The notes below the pieces were generated by a model. That model did no database searches. It was not told the origin of the DNA and worked only from the letters and a program-made list of their open reading frames with translations. A program made the position numbers and the translations under genes. A stretch of 64,000 bases of DNA from Corallochytrium limacisporum (Eukaryota; Opisthokonta), in contig PDIP01000003.1 in assembly GCA_002811645.1 (NCBI GenBank), forward strand, positions 71,939 to 135,938, written 5' to 3'. This document shows positions 40,211 to 50,800 of the stretch, in pieces. Positions within the stretch are counted from its first letter, which is position 1. The number at the start of each line of letters is the position of its first letter.

Positions 40211-41242
40211 CACCCTAACCCGCGTAGTACAGCCTGAGAGTTTGTGTTCTGTTCATGGTTTTACACCATCGTAGGACTCTGGCCAGCCTCTGTAATTTGA
40301 ATACGCATAGATGCACTGGTAAGATCTTATGCTCATACGTCAATACGACATAAATTGAAACCGCGATGGCGACACTGCGCAAAAGTTGTTAAGCGGAGAG
40401 GAGCCAACTAACCCGCCCAGGTCGGCTTGTGGCGCAGTTGACACCCGCATAATTAATCAATCCTTCATAATTGTGATCTTTCATATTAAATACATGTAAG
40501 ATCTAGAAAGCCAATATGTATTTATTGATTATATTTACATATTTACTCGCACCACAATATTACATACGGGATTTATATAATACAGTTAAAGCATCTCAAT
40601 TAACATTGTACAAGTATACGGAAAATTTGGTTCATTTTCTCGATCCCATCGGGAGTCTCTTTCCCTATTTTGGACTCTCTCCCTCCCCCCAGCACAGTGC
40701 AGCTTGGCTCGTCAGCGTAATATTTTCTGCTCCCTCCTCCCCCACCCCCCAGGCTTCCTTAGTCCCGTTACTGCCGCCCGGGAGATAGTGAGGAGGTAAG
40801 GAGGGCCGAACAAGGAAGGGTAATTGCATGTAAGATTCCTTGGCTTGACAAAATAAAGATGGTCTTCTGCAAACGTCCGTCCCCGGCTTCCCCCCCCCCC
40901 CCCGGGGGGAGACAGACCCGCAAGTTTTCGGCTGGCGTTGCTCCCCAGAATAGGGGAGAGGGGTGGGGTATGCAGCGATTGCGTACGGGTGGCAAGTGAG
41001 TGAATTAGATTCGAAGAACGCAAGTGAGTAGTGGATAAAGCTGAGGGAGGACGGTGCTTAATGCCCGCCGGGGTCCAGCCGGGTGGGCGGCGGGTACTTC
41101 TGTAACAGCAGATGTTGAGGGACGGCAGTGTGCTGTGCAATCTGAAAATACCTTTCAGACCTTCGTTGCAGTACGGGTGAAGTGCCAATGGGAACGAAAA
41201 GGAATCGTTCTCGCACTGGTTTCTAGCCCATGATTTCCAGCC
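40211..41242. other. divergent intergenic region between the oxygenase and F-box genes
   Basis: No gene is recognisable. It contains AT-rich DNA (40430-40610), then GC-rich DNA with a C14/G6 palindromic run at 40890-40909, 330 bases before the F-box ATG, and a GC-rich inverted stretch at about 41050-41095. A TAGTAC motif lies 15-20 bases upstream of the oxygenase ATG. Confidence 0.45.
40890..40909. repeat. C14/G6 palindromic tract
   Basis: Fourteen C followed by six G. It is of the same kind as 3445-3466, and also about 330-420 bases before a plus-strand gene start. Confidence 0.65.
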
Positions 41243-42556
41243 ATGTCTGGTAAGGAAGCGAAAGCCATTGACTACTTCCACCACATTCCCTTCGAGGTTG
41301 TGGAGCAAATCTTTCACGATGTTGGAATAGAAGACGCGGCTCGTTGGATGCATCTCAGCCCTCGGTTCGAGGCGCTGGCAAGGGATAGCTCACGATACCA
41401 CAAATTGGTGATCAGGTCTGAGAAATGGGCACAGGCACCCGAGCCATGTGCCGCAATACCTGCCTACCCCGGGGATACTAGTGTTTACCGTTCGCAGTCA
41501 ATTCCAATGGACTATACCCGAGAACAGATCAGAGCACAGGATTGGTATCACGCAATCGAAAAACTGGGAGATCAGATTACAGAACTGCAGACGAACCTGC
41601 AGTCTTTACAACTACTCTATTGCGTGGCTAGGAGCCTGAGCAATCTTCAGTCTGTTCGTTTGATTCAGACACAAGACAGGGCAGTGTCGATCCTTGCAGC
41701 GCTTTTTGACTATTTCCTGCCCGCATGTCATAATCTGCGTGAGTTTGAGATAGTTTCCGCACGGCCTCCTTGGTGCCACGTGCAAATCAGTGGAAGAAAA
41801 GTGGTCGACGACGACGACAAAGACTGTAACAACTGTAAAGATTTGAAGACTGAGAGCAGAGAGGATATCCCCCAAACCGTGCCGACCATGGGTTATTCAA
41901 GTGATGAGGACTCTGCAGAGAACGAGAAGCGGGTGAGGAGGCTAGTCAGACCGACACCAGACCCGCGATGGTCTTATGAATTCTACTCCAAGTCCCATGT
42001 ACATGTGCGTGGTATTGGTGCTCTGAACGAGGTGTTTGCATGTCTCTTTGAACTCGAGGCCATCTGCACACAAGGCCAGGCATTCCTGGACGTCGATTCC
42101 TTGATCGAATGCATCCGTGGTCTACCCACACTCAAGAGTCTGAGTTTGGGAGGTAATATACTGGGGGATCCTCTTGCGCTATATAAGCTCACGACTGAAT
42201 TGGCATCCTCGGTGGGTGGGCTGGCTCTGAACAGCCTGGAGACCCTGCAACTTAGCCACAACGCGAGCATAGGGCCTGGCGTAAGTCATGGTTTGGGCAT
42301 GTCCTACGTCGCCGTAGCAGCACCGCATGAGGATGGATCGACGGGCATGTCTGTGTCACTTCAGCGCCTTTTGGGCCGAACTCGTGGATCGCTGAAGCAC
42401 CTGGCTTTGCACAATTTCTTCCAACTTACAGATGAGGACCTAAACCTACTAAGGCGTCTGTGTCCGCACCTGGAACGGATCGTATTGCTCAGCTGTCCTC
42501 AGATCACTGCAGAGGCGCTGCAGGACTTCAAGGACGATTTGGGAATCACTTCCTGA
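41243..42556 (+). CDS. F-box/leucine-rich-repeat protein
   Basis: Seen: 437 residues. An F-box-like segment lies near 10-50 (IPFEVVEQIFHDVGIEDAARW, then LSPRFEALARDSSRYHKLVI). The C-terminal half (about 250-437) has leucine-rich repeats of the cysteine-containing/RNI type (LPTLKSLSLGGN, LETLQLSHN, LKHLALHNFFQLTDEDLNLLRRLCPHLERIVLLSCPQIT). A central acidic stretch is likely a linker. Family knowledge: F-box/LRR proteins act as substrate receptors of SCF ubiquitin ligases through SKP1. The substrate is unknown. The start has good context (CAGCCATGT). It converges on the Old Yellow Enzyme gene, 137 bases apart. Confidence 0.85.
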   Translation: MSGKEAKAIDYFHHIPFEVVEQIFHDVGIEDAARWMHLSPRFEALARDSSRYHKLVIRSEKWAQAPEPCAAIPAYPGDTSVYRSQSIPMDYTREQIRAQDWYHAIEKLGDQITELQTNLQSLQLLYCVARSLSNLQSVRLIQTQDRAVSILAALFDYFLPACHNLREFEIVSARPPWCHVQISGRKVVDDDDKDCNNCKDLKTESREDIPQTVPTMGYSSDEDSAENEKRVRRLVRPTPDPRWSYEFYSKSHVHVRGIGALNEVFACLFELEAICTQGQAFLDVDSLIECIRGLPTLKSLSLGGNILGDPLALYKLTTELASSVGGLALNSLETLQLSHNASIGPGVSHGLGMSYVAVAAPHEDGSTGMSVSLQRLLGRTRGSLKHLALHNFFQLTDEDLNLLRRLCPHLERIVLLSCPQITAEALQDFKDDLGITS

Positions 42557-42693
42557 AGCTCTGCTACAATAGTGTACCATAAGAATTTGAAACAAATTAG
42601 AGATAAGTATATTTCTCATGGATGTCGTGTTTAAGCGGGAGTTACATGAATAATGGGCATGCATCCAAGAAAAAAGGAACGAGACAATTTCCA

Positions 42694-43920
42694 TTATTCC
42701 AGCCCACTGTCCACGGCACTCTCGTCCCAGGGCTCGTATGTGGTATAACCCTCGTGGCCATCAGTGTAGAAGGTGTCACGGTTGTACTTGCGTAGGGGGC
42801 GTCCGTCGATCAGGCGCGTGGGCAGGTCCGGGTTGGAGATAAAGTATCGACCAAACGCGGCGAGATCAGCGCACTGTTTCTTACCAATCAGATCTGCTGC
42901 AGTCTCCCGCGTCAAGCCGCCAGCAGCAATAATGAGACCATCAAAGTAAGGACGCAGCGTCTGGCAGCGCATGACATCGTCACCATCAGCCTTCTGGTTC
43001 GGGTCGTCCATAGAGCCGGCAATCCTTGGCTCGACGATATGCAGATACCCAATTGACCGCTTGCTTAATTCACGGCAGAGGTAAGGATAAAGTTTGGTGC
43101 GCTGGGTGTCGTGGACGTCATTGTAGTTAGTTGATGGTGATATGCGGACCCCCACCCTGTGGCTCTGGCCGTCCCAGACTTCTGTAATGACGCGGTCCAC
43201 GATCTCGAGCAGGAACTTGCACCGCTTCGTCACGTTCGTCGGGTCCTTCGCACTACCATAGTCATCCTCGCGCTCGCAGTTGACGTTATTCTGCAAGAAC
43301 TGGTCTGGGAGGTATCCATTCGCGGAGTGGATCTCGACACCGTCGAATCCGGCTGCTCTGGCGCGCAGCGCGGCATCAACGTACTGTTGAATAACAACCT
43401 GAACCTCCTTCAAACTCATCATGTGCGGGACTTCACGATCCAAAGTACCAACACCTGCCACATTCCTTGCTTTTGTTCCATCAGCGATCGGCTTGGTGCT
43501 GGACGACCATGGTCTAATATCCTTGAACCCTTCTTCCATGTTCTTCCCATAGTACGCACTGTGCGCTGCACGGCCTGTGTGCCACAGTTGACAAAAGAAT
43601 ACCCCACCAGCGCCATGCACGCGCTTCACTATGTCAGTCCAGGCCTTCTGTTGGGGTTCAGTGAAGATTCCAGGTGTACGTGGGGTGCTCTGGGCGTGCC
43701 ACGATATTAATGTTGCCTCACTGATCAGCAGACCGTTGCACTTAGCCCGCTGCGAGTAGTACTCACCACACAATTGAGGACGCGGGCTCAGAGTATCGCT
43801 GTCCGCGCGACAGCGAGTCAAAGGTGCCAGTACAATTCTATGGGGCAGAGCGATGCCACCACCAATGGATAAGGGCTTGCCAAGTGCCTGACCAACGTGG
43901 TCTCTCTGGTCCATAGTCAT
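42694..43920 (-). CDS. Old Yellow Enzyme-type FMN oxidoreductase
   Basis: Seen: 408 residues of the TIM-barrel OYE family. The FMN-contacting start LAPLTRCRAD (31-40) and QLWHTGRAAH (111-120) are present. The substrate-polarising pair and proton donor of OYE1 are conserved as His198, Asn201 and Tyr203 in VEIHSANGYLPDQFL. The segment after DDYG is altered (DPTNVTKRCKFLLEI instead of the usual GGSIENRCRF), and an FMN-binding AFGRYFISNPDLP motif is near the C-terminus. Family knowledge: reduces alpha,beta-unsaturated carbonyls with NAD(P)H; the physiological substrate is usually unknown. Cytosolic or peroxisomal, with no clear targeting signal seen. OYE genes are patchily spread across fungi, plants and bacteria, so lateral origin is possible but not shown here. 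Confidence 0.93.
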   Translation of the reverse strand: MTMDQRDHVGQALGKPLSIGGGIALPHRIVLAPLTRCRADSDTLSPRPQLCGEYYSQRAKCNGLLISEATLISWHAQSTPRTPGIFTEPQQKAWTDIVKRVHGAGGVFFCQLWHTGRAAHSAYYGKNMEEGFKDIRPWSSSTKPIADGTKARNVAGVGTLDREVPHMMSLKEVQVVIQQYVDAALRARAAGFDGVEIHSANGYLPDQFLQNNVNCEREDDYGSAKDPTNVTKRCKFLLEIVDRVITEVWDGQSHRVGVRISPSTNYNDVHDTQRTKLYPYLCRELSKRSIGYLHIVEPRIAGSMDDPNQKADGDDVMRCQTLRPYFDGLIIAAGGLTRETAADLIGKKQCADLAAFGRYFISNPDLPTRLIDGRPLRKYNRDTFYTDGHEGYTTYEPWDESAVDSGLE

Positions 43921-46171
43921 TCTCCTTCTCTTTGAATCAACACGGATTACATTAACTTTTCTACTAGATATGCAGATCCACAGCTCCTATCCGTTCTACA
44001 AGATACGAACTGTCTTCTACCTCCAGTGATCAACGTCTAACAGCAGCGCGACACAGTTGCTGACTGAATTAATGAACCCACAGATCCTCTCCCCCTTCCT
44101 GCAGTGTGTGTCTGCGCGGGTGAATCGGGGGGCTCGCCTGATCGTCTCCAATTACGACTTCTCCTTCAACCAAGGAGGAGCGGTCTGACCTATGCACACC
44201 ACCTTGATTAAAACAATCAGACCCAGGCGGGTTTCTTGCGCACACCCCTTTCTCCATACTATCAGTACCGAAATTCCTACCCTCAGTACATACAGAACTG
44301 ATTTCTCAATGCAAGCGGCAGTGGTGAAGTGTTAAAAAAGTCCGTATATCAACATCCTTTTCATGCTCCACCCATATGCCTGGTATATTACCCCAGCAAA
44401 GTCACTAAGGGCTCGGTACCCTTCCGCACAGGTGTGGACTCCTTTCGGCCTGGCTGTAGTATAGCACAGGCCCCGGTCGCTTTTCCATACGACTGGAGTG
44501 CAAGGGGGAGGTGGGGGGGGTTACTTGGCGGGGGCTGAGCGGAGTGATGTGTGTGTGCATCTTAGCCGGCAATTTAAGTGTAACCGCATTAGACAGCAAT
44601 CGACCGGAGAGGAAAAAAGGGAGTGGGCAGCAAAAGGGTGGGGAGACTTTATTTTTTTTAGTGAAAAAAGGAATCAAGAGAAAGTGAGAAAAGTGCGAGC
44701 GATGGGCGATTGGGGAGTGGATCGATCACAATCTCGCTTCACTCCATGGCCAACCCTCTCCCCCTCCCACTCGTTCTTCTCTATTTCCTCGCCACACCGA
44801 AATCTCCCTCCATCAGTGGTAGCACCTACTATCCCTGCGTTCCCTTAATTCCCGGAGTTCCTGCCTTGCTTTACCGTTGCATGTCATCGAGTGCCCCTCT
44901 CGCATGGTTTGCTGGTCCACATTATTGTTTAGTGTTTTGTCCTTCACCACCACCATTCGGGTGTGGGGTGTCGATGGGCAACTGTGTGGTCCCCAGCCTT
45001 GCCCTTTTACCTTTATTTCAAGGACATGGTGAACTGTAATTGTCCGAGAGGGTGTGTTTGCGTTGTACAAACGAGATTCCGGACCAAGATGTTCGCCCAG
45101 GTCTGTACGAACCTCTTTCTCGAATCAACCACTCATCGCGTAATGTGACGGCCCCCATCATAATTCACCATGTTCAGCCTTGGCGCTTTCCTTTTGCGTC
45201 TGATGTTGGGCCCTGATGTGGGTATGCGAATGCCAAACCTCGAACTTCCCGGTCAGCAAGGCACATGCGATTACCAGCATTCAAATCTTAGCAAGCAAGG
45301 GGGAGGATTAAACTATAAGAGATACGCGTCAGAGATGGCACAAGGCCATGTCCTGAGCATGTACGCCGTATCGAGGTGTGTCTGTAACTTCGTTGTCCTT
45401 TGCATGCGGTTGGAACTCGATCCTTTGTGTTCAACGGAGGGCGCTTAATTGGGTTTCCTCCCGATCGTAGCTTTTGATTTCAGGCCCCTAGCGGCAGCCG
45501 TCTCCCCATAAGCCCTGTTGTGTTTTCGGACGACACTTGCGGCTTCGCTGGGGGATGGTAGCACAAATCTGTCCTCGCAAGTGTGACACACCCATCTTAT
45601 AAATGGACCGAAGAGCGCAAACTATGTCCAAACACTTCCCCGCGTGAACTAAAGCGGGTGTGCGGAAAACCATCGGGGTTTGCATACCGAATCCTCCAAC
45701 ATTCCGTTGCCAAAACCGCACATATTTGTCGGCCATAGTGGCCTCCGTGTCAACAGTGTTTGTCCAGTTTGTGCAGTAATTTTACTATAGTGACGTGTAA
45801 ACCAATGAGTAACAGCTGGAAACGAAACACGTCTCCCAAGTGCATCGGTCAACAAATTTTCGCACTGCCATTCCTGCGCAGTTTTCTCACTATAGTGACG
45901 TGTATGTTGGGCCAGAGAGGTTTCCAAGAATGTGAAAGCCGGTTTCGTTGGGCTTGATGCCGAATAAGTGCAACGACCCGTCAGGTCGACTTGCCGTGCT
46001 CACCTAAATTTGCTCTAATGTACCCTTGAAACCGACCAGAGTTCCGTCCATAGGTATGTGTGCTATTTGCAAGTGTAACTTCTGATGATGCGACCATTAT
46101 TTGCTGATACTGTATTGTGGTTGGATCATGCAAACAATATTACCACTGTTTTTGTGGCGCAGAATACCACA
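43921..46171. other. divergent intergenic region between the OYE and methyltransferase genes
   Basis: No gene is recognisable. It includes purine- and pyrimidine-rich low-complexity parts (44500-44800) and an imperfect 29-base direct repeat (45771-45799 and 45876-45904, 105 bases apart). The right end should hold the methyltransferase promoter. Confidence 0.45.
45771..45904. repeat. imperfect direct repeat, 105-base period
   Basis: Sixteen identical bases, ACTATAGTGACGTGTA, occur at 45784-45799 and 45889-45904, each preceded by a similar 13 bases. The period of 105 is a multiple of three. The minus-strand translation shows two related blocks (TRHYSKITAQ and TRHYSEKTAQ). No protein is recognised. 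Confidence 0.6.
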
Positions 46172-47062
46172 ATGTCGTCGGTTATCAAAGCCACAGCCGG
46201 CGTCCGCAGCCACTACAGTGAGATAGCTGGTGACATGCTGGAGAGATTCAGCAAGGCATTAGCGAAGGCTGGACTCACGACAAGTGGGCTGTCACCCAAT
46301 GATCTTGCGCCTATTGATGAATTTCACACTCGCCAGAAAGATGCCACAGAAGAACTTGTCGATATGCTTAAGACCCATGTTGCAAACAAAAATTTTGCGG
46401 AATTGAATTGGTTGGATGTGGGGTCCGGGATCGGTGGACCTGCACGACACTTAGCCCATGCCTTAGGCTGCCAGGTAACCGGTGTTGATCTCACTGACGA
46501 CTTTACTGCCGTAGGCAATGAGATGTCCCAATGGTGCGATATGCAGGACAAAGTGAAACTGGTCACAGGTGATGCCACAAATTTGAGTGATACCTTTCCG
46601 GATTCATCGTTTGATGGTGCGTGGCAGTTGCATGTCGGAATGAACATACCAACCAAAGATAAGGTCTTCCAATCAGTGCGTAAGGTTCTAAAACCAGGAG
46701 GTATCTTCATTATCTACGACATCCTGGCCCGGAAGTCCAATCTTGATCAAGTCCGATACCCAATGCCATGGGCAACCAAGGGTGAGTTCTCCTTCGTGGA
46801 AAGCTTAGATGTTTACCAAACAGGTCTTGAGGCTGCTAATTTCAAAGTCCTAGAGGTCCACGACCGCCACGAGATTTCCTTAGAGTTTGCCCATAAGATG
46901 AAGGCAATGGCGATGAATCCAGATGGCACCAGGAAACCTTTGCCTCCTCTATGCATCGGCACATTAAGCGAGCACATGCCGACCATGATCCAGAACTATA
47001 CCGAGGCCATGACTCGTGGTGACCTCGCGCCATCCATACTTATCGCCCAAGCGCAAAATTAG
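46172..47062 (+). CDS. class I SAM-dependent methyltransferase
   Basis: Seen: 296 residues, UbiE/Methyltransf_11-like. Motif I is LDVGSGIGGP (81-90), the acidic residue that contacts the ribose is Asp106 in VTGVDLTDDF, motif II is PDSSFDGAW (143-151) and motif III LKPGG (173-177). A C-terminal cap region (PMPWATKGEFSFVESLDVY) contains the substrate pocket. The family includes small-molecule N-, O- and C-methyltransferases; the substrate cannot be told. Start: an ATG at 46085 gives 29 more residues, but 46172 (CACAATGTC) has the better context and lies at the beginning of the conserved part. It stands alone, with no clear partner to its right. Confidence 0.85.
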   Translation: MSSVIKATAGVRSHYSEIAGDMLERFSKALAKAGLTTSGLSPNDLAPIDEFHTRQKDATEELVDMLKTHVANKNFAELNWLDVGSGIGGPARHLAHALGCQVTGVDLTDDFTAVGNEMSQWCDMQDKVKLVTGDATNLSDTFPDSSFDGAWQLHVGMNIPTKDKVFQSVRKVLKPGGIFIIYDILARKSNLDQVRYPMPWATKGEFSFVESLDVYQTGLEAANFKVLEVHDRHEISLEFAHKMKAMAMNPDGTRKPLPPLCIGTLSEHMPTMIQNYTEAMTRGDLAPSILIAQAQN

Positions 47063-47786
47063 AAATCTGAGACCGCTTGCTGATCGCTTCCCTGGACTAG
47101 ATGCACCAGCAATTTCCACTACATATTAATGTACATGCTCAGGATCATGCTCATGGATATGCTGGTTCATTTGCGTGCAAGCTAGAAGACGGCAATGAGA
47201 GTCCATTTGTGTCATTCACCAATTGATGATACACGACGGTCAGGATCGCAATCGCTAGTGAAAATCAGCCCCCCCCGATTCAGTTTACAGGAGAATATAA
47301 CCGCGCAATACAATGACTATATCTTAGGCTCTCCCCTTTTCTGGCTTGCTTACATGCGTCTGGTTGGTGTGTGTTTGACTCACCATCCAGAACCATCAAC
47401 GACGAAGGGAACTACACATCAACTTGAACTCAAACATGCTGACTGGTTTCTGCTGGCTGTAGATAAGCTAAACCCAGAGACTGTCAGGTCAGGTAAACAC
47501 AACGACGGAGGAGAGTTCAAACGAGACAGGTTTTACAAGACTTGCTCGGGTTTGTCCACCATCGATTGCGTGTGGGCTCGAACTCGGTTTGCTCTCCGTG
47601 ATAGTATCAAACCCAGCCATAGGGCATCTACCAATCGTACAAACGAGTGCGCAGGAACGAAGGAGCACGCAGCAAAGACTAGCACGACCCTGTCCATCAC
47701 ACGGTCTAAGAATTCAAAAAGGGGATTGCTAACCTCGCCGCAGCTTTCGGGTGTGTTCCGGGCAGTGCTTAGCTCTCCGACATTTC

Positions 47787-47813
47787 CGCCGACGTGTACC
47801 GTACACGTCGGCG
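47787..47813. repeat. 27-base near-perfect palindrome
   Basis: Two exact 13-base arms (CGCCGACGTGTAC and its complement) flank a single C. Such symmetry is rare in random DNA and fits a dimeric protein-binding site or a cruciform. It lies 725 bases beyond the methyltransferase stop and at the end of a 207-codon open frame. Confidence 0.9.
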
Positions 47814-50800
47814 CATAAGTGGAAGGTGTCCGTTTCTCCATTATTGTACTGAGGAAAACCTCAACGCAAATAGTCTCTTCCATTTGGTAAAGGTACATGG
47901 GAAAAATTTGCCAGAGAGCTAACGAAAACGGTACAGCACCTGGAGCCCCGGCTTTCCGAACTCCGACGTGTCTTCAAGGTGTCGAATTTTCGAACATGTC
48001 CGACTAAGATCGTATCTGTTGAATAATAAGAAGAATTTTCCGTGTCGGGGTGTCAACAGCCAGAGTGGCACGAAGGGAACACAGGACACGGGAGCCAGGG
48101 GAGCCGTTGTTTTTTCTTAGCATCGTGTTCGTCCAAAAAACAAGACACCATTTTCCCCCGTGATCGTATGCCAAAGCCGCACCCCATCACACCTTGTTTG
48201 TCGCATCTCGGAGCATAAGTATGATGAGTCCATTCACACATGAATCTAGCAGCAGCTACGAGTAAAGAAAGTCAATAAGGAATGTGCTTCATGAGTTTGT
48301 TGACCGCGGGCGTAAATATGAAACGAGAGGAGGATCTGATCTATACACCTCATAGCAATTTCACCTGGTCGTGTAGTTCACTTGTCTGTTTTCCAAATCC
48401 CGAGCTCAACAAGGTTATGGATCGAGAACAGGCCAGAACAAGAATCATTGCCCTGAGTGTGCTGCTTTGTTGTTTTGGATGCATTGGTCATGCGCAGTCC
48501 AACCGAGTATATCAAACCTGAAGAGGTACTTGCCACGGATCAGAATGATACGTAACCGGCAAGGGCTAGGCACACTCACATTAGAAACACGGGTGTGGTA
48601 AGGCTCGGCTGACTGGAGACAGCGTTGATACAGCTGACAGGTACAATATTCGCAAACGGGAGTGGTAGCTTCCACCAGTTGATCGGGAGGGGATGTCATC
48701 CGACTATTCGAAATTTTTCGTTGGTTGGACCCCATGAACGCATCTGGCCATCGAAATCCACTCTGGAAATGTCCACAACATGTGTCCGGCGCACCCAATC
48801 GAGTGGCGTTGGGAGGGGGAAATGAGATGGCTAGATGTCGGGCGATCTCTCGGAGCTTCGCACGCCTGTACGCCTTCGTGGCCTTGTGAGTTGGCACAAT
48901 GCGGAAGTTTCCGGAGCAATCCACTTGCATGATGTGCGCTTTCGAAAGAGTTCCCTGGTGTACGCGATTCTCAAAAGGGCAGTTCTTGACTGCTCGAATC
49001 TATAGAAGTGAGCCAAACCCCAGATCTATATGGTTGAATCTCCGTGTGTTGATCCCCGGCGTTATGCAGTCACTCTTTCTTCCAAGTCTTTGCAGCCTTG
49101 AATTCGCGTCCGTCGCATCCAGTTCTGACCAAAAAGCGAGGCACCACACCCTACACTCTATTGTTCAAACCAGGACCCGAACATCTGCACACACCACTTG
49201 CAGTATGATCTCCCAATATTACAGTCATGCTAGCTGTTGAAGGGAACATCATCGCTAGCTGATCGTTGTAGCGAAATCAATGTTGGATTTTTTACGGGAT
49301 CGTAGAAACATGGGGGATGCTGATCTTGCCTTAAGCATAAAGCCATAAAAAGCCAGCGTCCCTCCAAAGATAGGGTATTTCATTTCGTCACTCCTGCGAA
49401 GATTGCGGCTTGACGAATACGTGTTCGTATGAGCTGGCACTCGAATTCGGTGCACAGCATCGCCTGTCAAGCCTCGACATGAACAGGCACAATCATCAGT
49501 TTTCGTGACATGCTCTCTATGTGTGCTTGTGTGAGGCGGTGATGCGCAGAACGATTTCGAATCGCTTATCTTCTCCCCAGGGGGCAACCTTGGCACTTGT
49601 GCGGCGCTAAACAGCGGCGACAAACAAAAAGAAAATCAAAAGCGAAGCTTATAACCAATGAGCGGCCTGCAACGTCGTCACAGAAGTTTGCGAAGTCTGA
49701 AGAATACATACCAAGAGTATTAAGCAAATGGCTAAAAAGTTAGAAAACGAATAAGGTCGTCGTCGTCGACGATTTTTTCTACTTTTTGTTCCTTTTTCTC
49801 GATTCATGTATATGTTCGTTCCCTATGTTCTCACCGTTTCGTACGGTGGACCGCAGTGGACCCTCACGGGGTGTCGGTTTCAACCGCGGCTGGTCGGTTT
49901 TGAAACGGGGAGTTGAAGGGTTCCACAATTTAGAGTGTATGTCGGACTAGATATCTATCTCTCAGGTACAATGACAGTTATACGCGGCAGTTGCTTGGAT
50001 TGCAACCAGAACGGAAATTACTCCACCAAATTAAACACGATCAGGTTCGTTATTGCCTAAGGTCGTCCTCCGTATGTTGCTTTGGCATTCTATTTCATGG
50101 CGTTGTGCTTCCACCCCATCTGCTGACACCAGAGAAGAGGACTGAAACGGACCATGGCATTGTATATTTCTGGATGCTCGGCTGTTTCTCCTTCTGTATA
50201 TGGTCTCAGAGCGTCCCTTCTTTTCCAAGAATCTTTAGTAGGAGTCGCAGGAATAGCCCTGAAGCAAGACGTTGAGCCATCGGAACAAAAGGGGTGCACA
50301 CGTACTCGTTGAGCTCACAGAAAAAAAAGATCACACCGGATTCCGACAAGCACTCCGGGGTCACGACGCAAACTGCAATTAAGTACGCGTCCCCGGTCCC
50401 AGAAAGCCCATGGAGCAACGAAGGCACCACGACCGTGTCCAGCACCAGTACGCTGAATTCGGCATGTACGAGAAGCTGTGGTGTCGTCTTCGTTGCTTGA
50501 TCACTCTGGAGAAGCGGACAAGTGTGTAGCGAAACAGATGACGCCCAGAATCTGGACACTCAATATCTGGCAATTGTGTGTGAGCTACATACCCGAGCAA
50601 GTGGACATTCAAACACCATCGTATGATCCCTGCAGATTCGGCGGACGCGTTTGTGGATATAATCATACAGGAGTGTAGATCAGCGCTACAAAGTGCAGGT
50701 AAGGGAAGGATCTCTGCTTTAATCTCACTTTCTTGAATATCGCGCGGCAAGAGGTCGTGGTGCAGACGGGTATGGGAACATGGAGAGCACATTAAACTCT

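Noticed and set aside
40213-40221. CCCTAACCC resembling telomere repeat
   Set aside because: Only one and a half units; no array.
40424-40440. tRNA A-box-like sequence GTGGCGCAGTTG
   Set aside because: No B-box or acceptor stem follows; likely chance.
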